DNA from: JAXGPP01 sp964436865
GTDB taxonomy: Bacteria > Planctomycetota > Planctomycetia > Pirellulales > Thermoguttaceae
NCBI GenBank assembly: GCA_964436865.1
Contig: CAYTFK010000237.1
Span: 1-11,014, forward strand
Direction of reading: 5' to 3'
DNA length: 11,014 nucleotides
Shown here: in pieces, positions 1 to 7,223 of the stretch
Numbering within the stretch: position 1 is the first letter of the stretch
Layout of the letters: each line of letters opens with the position of its first letter
The notes under the pieces: model-generated
What the model saw: the letters and a program-made list of their open reading frames with translations, nothing else
Database searches by the model: none
Told to the model about the DNA's origin: nothing
Position numbers and translations under genes: made by a program

Positions 1-2498
<2,498 letters not shown>

Positions 2499-2548
2499 AC
2501 ATGAATCCAACGCTCCCGAAGGAGGCCGATCCACTTGTCAGCTACCGT

Positions 2549-2566
2549 GCTGGACTGCCGTCCAGC
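2549..2566 (-). other. Perfect hairpin in the 23S leader
   Basis: A 7-bp perfect inverted repeat (arms GCTGGAC and GTCCAGC) encloses the 4-nt loop TGCC, about 50 nt upstream of the mature 23S 5' end. It is not followed by a T-run in the transcribed direction, so it is not a convincing intrinsic terminator. A role in processing or folding of the precursor is an inference. Confidence 0.6.
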
Positions 2567-2670
2567 CGGAGTAACGATCGCTCCGTTCAAATCTAAGCGC
2601 TCTCGCTCGCCACAGAAATCCAAACAGACTCCTGCGGCACAAAGTGAGATGCCACTTAACGCACAACCAA

Positions 2671-2684
2671 ATTGTCAAAGATCA
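2671..2684 (-). promoter_or_regulatory. boxA-like rRNA antitermination element
   Basis: The minus strand reads TGATCTTTGACAAT. It differs at two positions from the E. coli rrn boxA with its flank, TGCTCTTTAACAAT. In E. coli, boxA in nascent rRNA is bound by NusB and S10 (NusE) and protects long untranslated transcripts from Rho. Its place about 170 nt upstream of the mature 23S end suits such a role. In E. coli a boxA also lies in the 16S-23S spacer, so the element alone does not prove an independent transcription unit. Confidence 0.72.
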
Positions 2685-2690
2685 ACTCAA

Positions 2691-2707
2691 GCCGGGCTTT
2701 GCCCGAC
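2691..2707 (-). promoter_or_regulatory. boxB-like hairpin upstream of boxA
   Basis: On the rRNA strand, GTCGGGC and GCCCGGC pair around an AAA loop, a 7-bp stem with one T-G wobble. It lies 6 nt upstream of the boxA-like element. The order hairpin then boxA matches the boxB-boxA order of E. coli rrn leaders. The sequence of boxB is not conserved between phyla, so the assignment rests on position and shape only. Confidence 0.45.
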
Positions 2708-2709
2708 CT

Positions 2710-2724
2710 CTGCCAAGCCGGCAG
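2710..2724 (-). other. Second leader hairpin
   Basis: Arms CTGCC and GGCAG form a 5-bp perfect stem with a 5-nt loop, directly upstream of the boxB-like hairpin in the transcribed direction. No T-run follows. It is probably part of the folded rRNA leader; no specific function can be assigned. Confidence 0.4.
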
Positions 2725-2810
2725 GCGAACGATTCCTCGTCCAGAAACAGTTCGCCCGGCGGCCTAACCACTCCTCCTCGGAGCCACTCGTCGTGGCGGC
2801 GAGAAAGGTT

Positions 2811-2838
2811 AGTTTAACATTTTGCTTAGGGGTGTCAA
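2811..2838 (-). promoter_or_regulatory. Likely proximal promoter of the 23S gene
   Basis: On the minus strand a perfect -35 hexamer TTGACA (2833-2838) is followed after 16 bp by TAAACT (2811-2816), which matches TATAAT at 4 of 6 positions. The spacer ends in TGT directly before the -10, giving an extended -10 (TGn). The predicted start is near 2804, leaving a leader of about 305 nt that includes boxA. This is the best sigma-70-type promoter upstream of the rRNA and implies that 23S can be transcribed without a 16S gene ahead of it. Confidence 0.6.
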
Positions 2839-2923
2839 CGGGCCGAAAAGATTTGCCCCCCGCCCGTTCTTCTCACCGCCGAAGTTACTGGCGGCACGCC
2901 CCTTACGCGTCAATCGTAGGCCA

Positions 2924-2951
2924 ATTATATCGGTCGCCGCCAGACCCGCAA
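2924..2951 (-). promoter_or_regulatory. Possible distal promoter of the 23S gene
   Basis: On the minus strand a perfect -10 hexamer TATAAT (2924-2929) lies 16 bp downstream of TTGCGG (2946-2951), a weak 3-of-6 match to -35. Immediately upstream of that, 2952-2976 is rich in A and T runs, like an UP element, which could compensate for the poor -35. Together with the 2811-2838 promoter this gives a tandem P1-P2 arrangement, as known for rRNA operons in E. coli. The predicted start is near 2917. Confidence 0.42.
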
Positions 2952-3043
2952 GTAAGCAAAATGAGTTTTTTGTTCCACCGGGAAAGGGCCTCGCCGACAT
3001 AGGCGACAAGGTAAGCTACGCAGGTTAGTGGCACCGGTTCGGA

Positions 3044-3072
3044 TGAAAAACCAGTTATTCCATCGCTATACT
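3044..3072 (+). promoter_or_regulatory. Possible promoter of the UbiB-family gene
   Basis: TATACT (3067-3072) matches the -10 consensus at 5 of 6 positions. At 17 bp spacing the -35 position holds TGAAAA (3 of 6), within an A-rich stretch. Transcription would start near 3079, giving a leader of about 150 nt to the preferred start codon that contains the 3194-3213 inverted repeat. The weak -35 keeps confidence low. Confidence 0.33.
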
Positions 3073-3193
3073 GCCGAATAACCCCCCGGGATGGATATTC
3101 AACTCCCAGAAGGAGCCCACAAACGACACTACTTTGGTTCGCCTTCACAGCCATGGGGCACGCTGGCCCGACCTGACCGCGGCAACTACAGTA

Positions 3194-3213
3194 GAGATGA
3201 GCCAGCTCATCTC
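3194..3213. repeat. Perfect 9-bp inverted repeat ahead of the UbiB-family start
   Basis: Arms GAGATGAGC and GCTCATCTC are separated by only two bases (CA) and end 18 nt before the preferred ATG at 3232. The symmetry suits a dimeric repressor operator. As RNA it would fold into an 8-bp stem with a 4-nt loop near the ribosome landing site. Neither role is proven. Confidence 0.5.
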
Positions 3214-3231
3214 CCCAATCGTCCGGCAGCA

Positions 3232-4929
3232 ATGCGAATCACCGCCATCCCCCAGATTTACCGGCACGTTAACCGCTGGGGCGAGATCTTGTCGGTGCTC
3301 AGCAAATACGGGTTGGCGAATTGGGTGGGGCGGTTGGGACCCGATTTCGCCAAGGACATGTTCCGGGGCCCGGGTGGGGCCGCGATCGCCCGGCTTCCGT
3401 GGGAAACGCGCGTCCGCTTGGCGCTGGCGGAGTTGGGGCCCACCTTCATCAAGCTCGGCCAGGTGCTCAGCACTCGGCCCGACCTGATCGGCGTGACGCT
3501 GGCCGACGAGCTCACGCTATTGCAGACGGCCGTGCAGGCCGACCCGCCCGACGTCGTCCGTCGGACCATTCTTCAGGAACTGGGCCGGCCGGTGGAGGAT
3601 CTGTTCGACGACTTCGATGATGTGCCATTGGCCTCGGCGTCGATCGGCCAGGTGCATCGCGCGCGGCTCAAGAGCGGCGAACCGGTGGCCGTTAAGGTGC
3701 AACGGGCCGACATTCAGCGAAAGGTGGCCGTCGACACCGACATCCTCAATGGCCTCGCGCAGTTGGCAGAATCGCGGTTGCCCGAATTCCAGAACTACCG
3801 GCCACGAGCAATTGCCGAAGAGTTTCAGCGGACCACGCAACGGGAACTCGACTTCCACCGCGAACTGCGGCATATGCAGCAGTTCGCCCAGGATTTCGCG
3901 GGCGATTCGACACTGTGCATCCCGCGCCCATACCCCGAGCTATCCACCGCCCGAGTCCTCACGATGCAGTTTCTGGAGGGCATCAAGCTCTCCGACACGG
4001 CCGCATTGACAGCGGCCGGCTATGACCTCGGCGAACTTGCCCGCCGGGGGGCTCGCATCTACCTGGAGATGATCTTCTCCCATGGTTTCTATCACGCCGA
4101 CCCCCATCCGGGTAATGTGCTGGTCATGGACCGCGGCGTGTTTGGCCTGCTCGACCACGGCATGGTGGGCCGCATGGACGAACGGCTTCACGACAATGTT
4201 GAAGAACTGTTGCTGGCGGTGACGAGCCTCGACGCCGAGCACCTGACGTCGATCATCGTTCGCCTCGGTTCAGTCCCCCAGGACCTCGACCGAGCAGGGC
4301 TTTCCGTCGATGTGAGCGACTTCGTTTCGCACTACGGGGCGCAGCGGCTGGAAGATCTCGATCTGAGCGGCGCGCTTCGCGAGATGGTGGAGATGGTCCG
4401 TCGCTACCACATCCATTTGCCGGCCCGCGTGGCGATGCTCATCAAGACCCTGGTCACCCTGGAGGGGACCGCGCGGCTCTTGTGCCCGCATTTCAGCCTG
4501 CTGGAAATCATGAAACCCTACCGGCGGAAGATGATTCTCCGCCGCCTTTCGCCCACCCGGCGGCTCCGCCGCTTCCAGCGACTGTACTCCGACATTAGCC
4601 ACTTGGCGGAAGTGCTGCCGCAGGGGATAGTCGACATTGTCGAGCAAATGCGAGACGGAGTCTTCGACGTCCACCTTGACCATCGCGGGTTGGAGCCGTC
4701 AGTGAACCGGCTCGTGCTCGGCATGCTCGCCAGCGCGCTCATCGTCGGCTCATCATTACTGATGGCCCAGGAAGTCCCTCCAGCATTTAGGGGGGTGTCG
4801 CTTTCCGGCGTGCTCGGATTCGCGATGGCGTTCTTCCTGGGACTCCGCCTGCTTCGGGCGATCAATAAATCGGGGCACTTGGACCGTCGTGCTGAAATCC
4901 AGGCCCGCAAGAAGCCGCCTGCCCGGTAG
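3232..4929 (+). CDS. UbiB/ABC1 (AarF) family atypical protein kinase, membrane-anchored
   Basis: This 565-residue protein belongs to the ABC1/ADCK/UbiB family of atypical kinase-like ATPases, which support ubiquinone or other isoprenoid-quinone and lipid metabolism at the inner membrane; their direct substrate is unsettled. Visible hallmarks are the family KxGQ motif (KLGQ, 74-77), the Ala-rich nucleotide loop ASASIGQ (134-140), the ATP-site lysine K155 in VAVKVQR, the ELDF segment (205-208), the catalytic-loop equivalent HADPHPGN (288-295), and DHG (308-310) where DFG is usual. Two hydrophobic segments near the C-terminus (about 494-511 and 523-542) form the usual membrane hairpin, followed by a basic tail. 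Length is close to E. coli UbiB (546). The ATG at 3232 is chosen because homology-like sequence starts there. An ATG at 3091 would give 612 residues. Neither start has a clear ribosome binding site. Family assignment is firm; a ubiquinone role is not shown. Confidence 0.93.
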   Translation: MRITAIPQIYRHVNRWGEILSVLSKYGLANWVGRLGPDFAKDMFRGPGGAAIARLPWETRVRLALAELGPTFIKLGQVLSTRPDLIGVTLADELTLLQTAVQADPPDVVRRTILQELGRPVEDLFDDFDDVPLASASIGQVHRARLKSGEPVAVKVQRADIQRKVAVDTDILNGLAQLAESRLPEFQNYRPRAIAEEFQRTTQRELDFHRELRHMQQFAQDFAGDSTLCIPRPYPELSTARVLTMQFLEGIKLSDTAALTAAGYDLGELARRGARIYLEMIFSHGFYHADPHPGNVLVMDRGVFGLLDHGMVGRMDERLHDNVEELLLAVTSLDAEHLTSIIVRLGSVPQDLDRAGLSVDVSDFVSHYGAQRLEDLDLSGALREMVEMVRRYHIHLPARVAMLIKTLVTLEGTARLLCPHFSLLEIMKPYRRKMILRRLSPTRRLRRFQRLYSDISHLAEVLPQGIVDIVEQMRDGVFDVHLDHRGLEPSVNRLVLGMLASALIVGSSLLMAQEVPPAFRGVSLSGVLGFAMAFFLGLRLLRAINKSGHLDRRAEIQARKKPPAR

Positions 4930-4992
4930 ATGCGGGCAGAAAATGGCCAGGTCCGTCCCGGCGAAATCGCAGGCCCCAGCAGGCCCCAACCG

Positions 4993-5178
4993 TCAAGCCG
5001 CTCGCTTCACCGTCTCGTCGGCCTGCTGACGGGCTTCGTCCACCGCCGCAACCGGGGCGTACTCGGCCAGTACAGCGACGATACGGCGGTCGAGTTCGTC
5101 CAGACGCCGCAACAAATCGTCGTGGCGGGCATCCAAATCGAGGAGCATCTGAAGCTGCTGCTGGGCAACCGGGTCCAT
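4993..5178 (-). CDS. Small coiled-coil protein of unknown function
   Basis: This gene encodes 61 residues starting MDPVAQQQLQMLLDL. The sequence shows a heptad-like spacing of leucines and isoleucine (L9, L12, L15, L22, L26, L29, I33, L37) in a highly charged background, so residues about 5-45 are probably one amphipathic helix or a coiled coil. There is no signal peptide, membrane segment or cysteine. The ATG at 5178 is preferred over the upstream in-frame ATG at 5430: it has a ribosome binding site (GGAAGG about 5 nt upstream on the minus strand), and the upstream extension is low-complexity, rich in Arg, Pro and Ala. It converges with the UbiB-family gene (63-nt gap) and diverges from S21. 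I recall similar short proteins from planctomycete genomes but know no function. Confidence 0.62.
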   Translation of the reverse strand: MDPVAQQQLQMLLDLDARHDDLLRRLDELDRRIVAVLAEYAPVAAVDEARQQADETVKRAA

Positions 5179-5355
5179 GCTGCCTTCCGCGGGTGCAAAG
5201 AATCCCGCATTGGCCCAGAGCGGCGTCGAACGACGGTCCGGTCGGGTGGAACCGCGCGGTTGGGTCGGTTGCGCGGCCAGTGCGGGAGCTAGTATGCGAA
5301 TCGGCGCGCGGAGCGGTCCTGCATCAGTCCTTTGATCGCAGTATGGCCGCTCCTT

Positions 5356-5380
5356 CAGATTGCGAATGATGGGCAATCTG
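5356..5380. repeat. 8-bp perfect inverted repeat
   Basis: Arms CAGATTGC and GCAATCTG flank a 9-nt spacer. In plus-strand RNA the stem extends by three further pairs, two of them T-G. It lies between the coiled-coil gene and rpsU. It could be an operator or an RNA hairpin; no T-run supports a terminator. Confidence 0.45.
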
Positions 5381-5467
5381 GGGTGTGATCGTCGGGCATA
5401 TACCTCGCGAGTTGCATATTGCAATTCCACCCGTTATAACTATTCTGTCAACGTTCGAGGGCGCGAA

Positions 5468-5484
5468 TGCTGCCTTCGGCAGCA
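5468..5484. repeat. 7-bp hairpin with TTC loop
   Basis: TGCTGCC and GGCAGCA pair perfectly around a 3-nt loop. It lies upstream of the predicted rpsU promoter and is not followed by a T-run on either strand. Function unknown. Confidence 0.4.
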
Positions 5485-5533
5485 CCGATTCGGACGCCGG
5501 GTGCGAAAATTGCCACGCGGGCACCGGGATGGG

Positions 5534-5561
5534 TGGACACAACCCTGCTCAACGATATAAA
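5534..5561 (+). promoter_or_regulatory. Likely rpsU promoter
   Basis: TGGACA (5534-5539) and TATAAA (5556-5561) each match the sigma-70 consensus at 5 of 6 positions and are 16 bp apart. The -10 sits in a perfect 12-bp palindrome, TATAAATTTATA (5556-5567). Transcription would start near 5568, about 85 nt before the GTG start of rpsU. Confidence 0.55.
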
Positions 5562-5602
5562 TTTATAGCTCGCGACGGTTTCCGTTACCGATAGTGTGGT
5601 CA

Positions 5603-5621
5603 GGTACCCATGTTGGGTGCC
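5603..5621 (+). promoter_or_regulatory. Hairpin in the rpsU leader
   Basis: GGTACCC and GGGTGCC form a 7-bp stem with one T-G wobble around a 5-nt loop, 22 nt upstream of the GGAGG ribosome binding site. Ribosomal protein genes are often autoregulated through leader structures, so this is a candidate, but it does not occlude the ribosome binding site and no known motif is recognised. Confidence 0.35.
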
Positions 5622-5653
5622 ATTTCGAATCATGTCGCCTGAAGGAGGAGTTA

Positions 5654-5851
5654 GTGGTCAAACTGACGTTGAGGGAGAACGAGTCGATCCAAGAGGCGGT
5701 GCGCCGCTTCCGAAAACTGGTCGAGCGGAGCGGGATTAAGAAGGAGATGCGCCGCCGCGAGTATTACGAGAAGCCCAGCGAGATCAAGCGCCGCGCCCGT
5801 CTGCGGGCCGAGCGTCGCTCCCGTCGCAACCGCCTGATGGCCGGCGCCTGA
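5654..5851 (+). CDS. rpsU: 30S ribosomal protein S21 (bS21)
   Basis: This gene encodes 65 residues beginning (M)VKLTLRENESIQEAVRRF, the typical S21 start, followed by a very basic helical C-terminus (KKEMRRREYYEKPSEIKR, then a run rich in Arg and Ala). S21 sits on the small-subunit platform near the 3' end of 16S rRNA and helps in translation initiation; E. coli S21 has 71 residues. The GTG at 5654 is chosen because a strong ribosome binding site, GGAGG (5644-5648), lies 5 nt upstream and because S21 homology begins there. An upstream in-frame ATG at 5594 would add 20 residues unlike the family. Here S21 stands alone, not with dnaG and rpoD as in E. coli. It has its own promoter. Confidence 0.95.
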   Translation: MVKLTLRENESIQEAVRRFRKLVERSGIKKEMRRREYYEKPSEIKRRARLRAERRSRRNRLMAGA

Positions 5852-5859
5852 CGCCGACT

Positions 5860-5880
5860 GGCGGTCTCTGCCGTTTCTTT
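5860..5880 (+). terminator. Weak candidate terminator after rpsU
   Basis: GGCGG and CTGCC form a 5-bp stem with one G-T wobble and a TCT loop, followed by GTTTCTTT. It begins 9 nt after the rpsU stop codon, the right place for an intrinsic terminator, but the stem is short and the T-run is interrupted. Confidence 0.35.
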
Positions 5881-5988
5881 CCGCGAAGTCCCTTTCCGGA
5901 TCGCGGTGCGCGCGGCACTCGTGCCAGTACCAAGCGCACATCCCCTGGGCATACTTTCTTCCCGCGGCGTCGACGGGCGGCTGGAGTT

Positions 5989-7167
5989 CTACATCCGCTC
6001 CACCGCGATCGCCACCGCCTCCCCACCGCCGATGCAAAGCGCAGCCACACCCACCTCGGCCCCCTCGTGCTGCATGGCATGAACTAGTGTGACCAACACC
6101 CGTGCACCACTGGCGCCGATCGGATGCCCGAGCGCGATGGCTCCGCCGCGGACATTCAGTTTGTCGTGCGGGATCCGCAAGTCCCGCATCGCGGACAGGG
6201 CTACGCCTGCAAAGGCCTCGTTGATCTCAAACAGCCCAACGTCTTGAGTGCCCATCTTGAGTTGCGTCAGCAACCGCCCAATGGCGTCGATCGGGGCCAG
6301 CGTGAACCACTCCGGTTCGCGCGAGGCGCTGGAGTAGCCCAGGATCTTCGCCTGCGGTCTGACCCCCATTCGGAGGGCCTTCTCCGCCGAAAGAACCGCC
6401 ACGCAAGCGGCACCGTCGCTGATACTCGAGGCGTTGCCGGCCGTCACCGTTCCTTTCGGATCGAAGGCCGGTTCGAGCGCGCGAAGCTTCTCCTCGTTGA
6501 AACGGCCCGGCTCCTCGTCCTGGCCCACGATCTTCAAACCCTTGCGTCCGGAGGTCTCTACCGGAATGATCTCGTCGCGGAACAGCCCGTCGCTCTGAGC
6601 GCGAATCGAACGCTGATAGCTGGTTACCGCGAAGTCATCCTGATCTTTCCGTGACAGGCCGTACCGCATCGCGCAGCGGTCACCGCAGGTTCCCATGTGC
6701 ACGTCATTGCAGACGTCCCACAGGCCGTCTTTGACCATCGAATCGATGACCTCGCCATGTCCCATGCGGTAGCCGGTGCGGCCTTTCGGGAGCAGATACG
6801 GAGCGGCCGACATGTTCTCCGTTCCACCCGCCAGGATCAGTTCCGCATCGCCGCACTGGATGGCCTGGGCCGCGAGCATCACTGCCTTGAGGCTGGAACC
6901 GCAGACCTTGTTGATGCTCGTCGCTCCGACCGATGCCGGCAGCCCGGCGCCAAGCGATACCTGCCGGGCGATATTCTGCCCCTGCCCCGCGCTTAAGACA
7001 TTCCCGAAGATCACTTCGTCAACCTGGTCGGCCGCGATCGCCGCTCGCTCCAGTGCACAGCGTGCCGCCACGCTGCCCAGCCGGGTCGCGGGAACCTCGG
7101 CCAATACACCCATGAATCGGCCGATCGGCGTCCGGACTCCGCCGGCAATCACCACGTCTTTCAACAC
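5989..7167 (-). CDS. Thiolase, probable acetyl-CoA C-acetyltransferase
   Basis: This 392-residue soluble enzyme joins two acetyl-CoA to acetoacetyl-CoA, or cleaves 3-ketoacyl-CoA in the reverse direction. The catalytic residues are all present at the positions known from the Zoogloea biosynthetic thiolase: nucleophile C89 in NKVCGSS, H348 in GHPIGASG, and C378 in CIGGGEA. The NEAF motif (316-319) that helps form the oxyanion hole is also intact. Length and colinearity point to the biosynthetic type, but sequence alone does not separate this from a beta-oxidation enzyme. Around 158-166 the sequence is MGTCGDRCA, cysteine-rich where many relatives have MGITAENVA. The start is GTG at 7167, supported by AAAGGAG 8 nt upstream. 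It is last in the minus-strand cluster, 56 nt after the GspF-like gene, so co-transcription is possible although the function is unrelated to secretion. A phaA or atoB symbol would be a guess. Confidence 0.93.
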   Translation of the reverse strand: MLKDVVIAGGVRTPIGRFMGVLAEVPATRLGSVAARCALERAAIAADQVDEVIFGNVLSAGQGQNIARQVSLGAGLPASVGATSINKVCGSSLKAVMLAAQAIQCGDAELILAGGTENMSAAPYLLPKGRTGYRMGHGEVIDSMVKDGLWDVCNDVHMGTCGDRCAMRYGLSRKDQDDFAVTSYQRSIRAQSDGLFRDEIIPVETSGRKGLKIVGQDEEPGRFNEEKLRALEPAFDPKGTVTAGNASSISDGAACVAVLSAEKALRMGVRPQAKILGYSSASREPEWFTLAPIDAIGRLLTQLKMGTQDVGLFEINEAFAGVALSAMRDLRIPHDKLNVRGGAIALGHPIGASGARVLVTLVHAMQHEGAEVGVAALCIGGGEAVAIAVERM

Positions 7168-7223
7168 GGCTCGAACTCCTTTCCCAGTTCCGCTGCCGAC
7201 GCCAGATCACCCGCCAGCGGGCG

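Larger units (their letters stand above)
2499..2804 (-). other. 23S rRNA precursor leader
   Basis: This is the untranslated leader of the 23S transcript if the 2811-2838 promoter is used. It holds several hairpins. One is a short stem CTCC/GGAG with a TTCG loop on the rRNA strand (2513-2524). Another is a perfect 7-bp stem with a 4-nt loop (2549-2566). Further upstream are a boxA-like element and two more hairpins. I see no tRNA gene here, although many bacteria carry tRNA-Ile or tRNA-Ala in the 16S-23S spacer, and no 16S 3' end (the conserved anti-Shine-Dalgarno tail is absent). Part of the leader may pair with the 3' trailer, outside the window, to form the RNase III processing stalk; this is expected from other bacteria but cannot be seen here. 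Confidence 0.7.
2961..3231. other. Divergent intergenic region between 23S and the UbiB-family gene
   Basis: No convincing gene is visible here. The stretch holds the AT-rich upstream part of the 23S promoters, a candidate plus-strand -10 box and a perfect 20-bp inverted repeat. An in-frame ATG at 3091 would extend the kinase gene by 47 residues. However, that extension (His-, Pro- and Arg-rich, starting MDIQLPEG) does not look like the start of the family and has no ribosome binding site, so I treat the region as non-coding. Confidence 0.55.
5179..5653. other. Divergent intergenic region with several inverted repeats
   Basis: This 475-bp stretch separates the small coiled-coil gene from rpsU and holds no convincing gene. 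It contains an 8-bp inverted repeat (5356-5380), a short palindromic element TTGCA-TAT-TGCAA (5412-5424), a 7-bp hairpin (5468-5484), the probable rpsU promoter with a 12-bp palindrome, and a leader hairpin (5603-5621). The central part (about 5400-5450 and 5550-5570) is clearly more AT-rich than its surroundings, as expected for promoters. A minus-strand pair TTGACA (5446-5451) and TGGAAT (5424-5429), spaced 16 bp, could drive the small gene, but it is weak. Confidence 0.55.

Noticed and set aside
2500..2800. Spacer tRNA gene ahead of 23S
   Set aside because: No T-loop sequence (GTTCGAATC type) or cloverleaf-like arm arrangement could be found on the rRNA strand.
2535..3002. 155-codon plus-strand frame upstream of the kinase gene
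   Set aside because: It overlaps the 23S leader, boxA and promoter on the other strand, has no ribosome binding site and shows no recognisable protein feature.
3091..3231. In-frame N-terminal extension of the UbiB-family kinase from the ATG at 3091
   Set aside because: The extra 47 residues are unlike the family, lack a ribosome binding site and include a perfect inverted repeat; start at 3232 preferred, though not proven.
2903..3232. 109-codon minus-strand frame between 23S and the kinase gene
   Set aside because: It covers the promoter region of the 23S gene and the kinase 5' flank; its composition (many Cys, Trp, Tyr, low-order sequence) does not resemble a domain and no ribosome binding site is clear.
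4930..4992. Terminator between the convergent kinase and coiled-coil genes
   Set aside because: No stable hairpin with a T-run is visible on either strand in this 63-bp gap.
5179..5430. Longer start (ATG at 5430) for the small coiled-coil gene
   Set aside because: The extension is low-complexity Arg/Pro/Ala sequence, and a good ribosome binding site sits before the internal ATG at 5178.
5914..5925. Short hairpin GGCACTCGTGCC as terminator between rpsU and the thiolase
   Set aside because: The stem is only 4-5 bp and no T-run follows on either strand.
6124..6654. 176-codon plus-strand frame antisense to the thiolase
   Set aside because: Shadow frame; the thiolase with all catalytic residues occupies the other strand.
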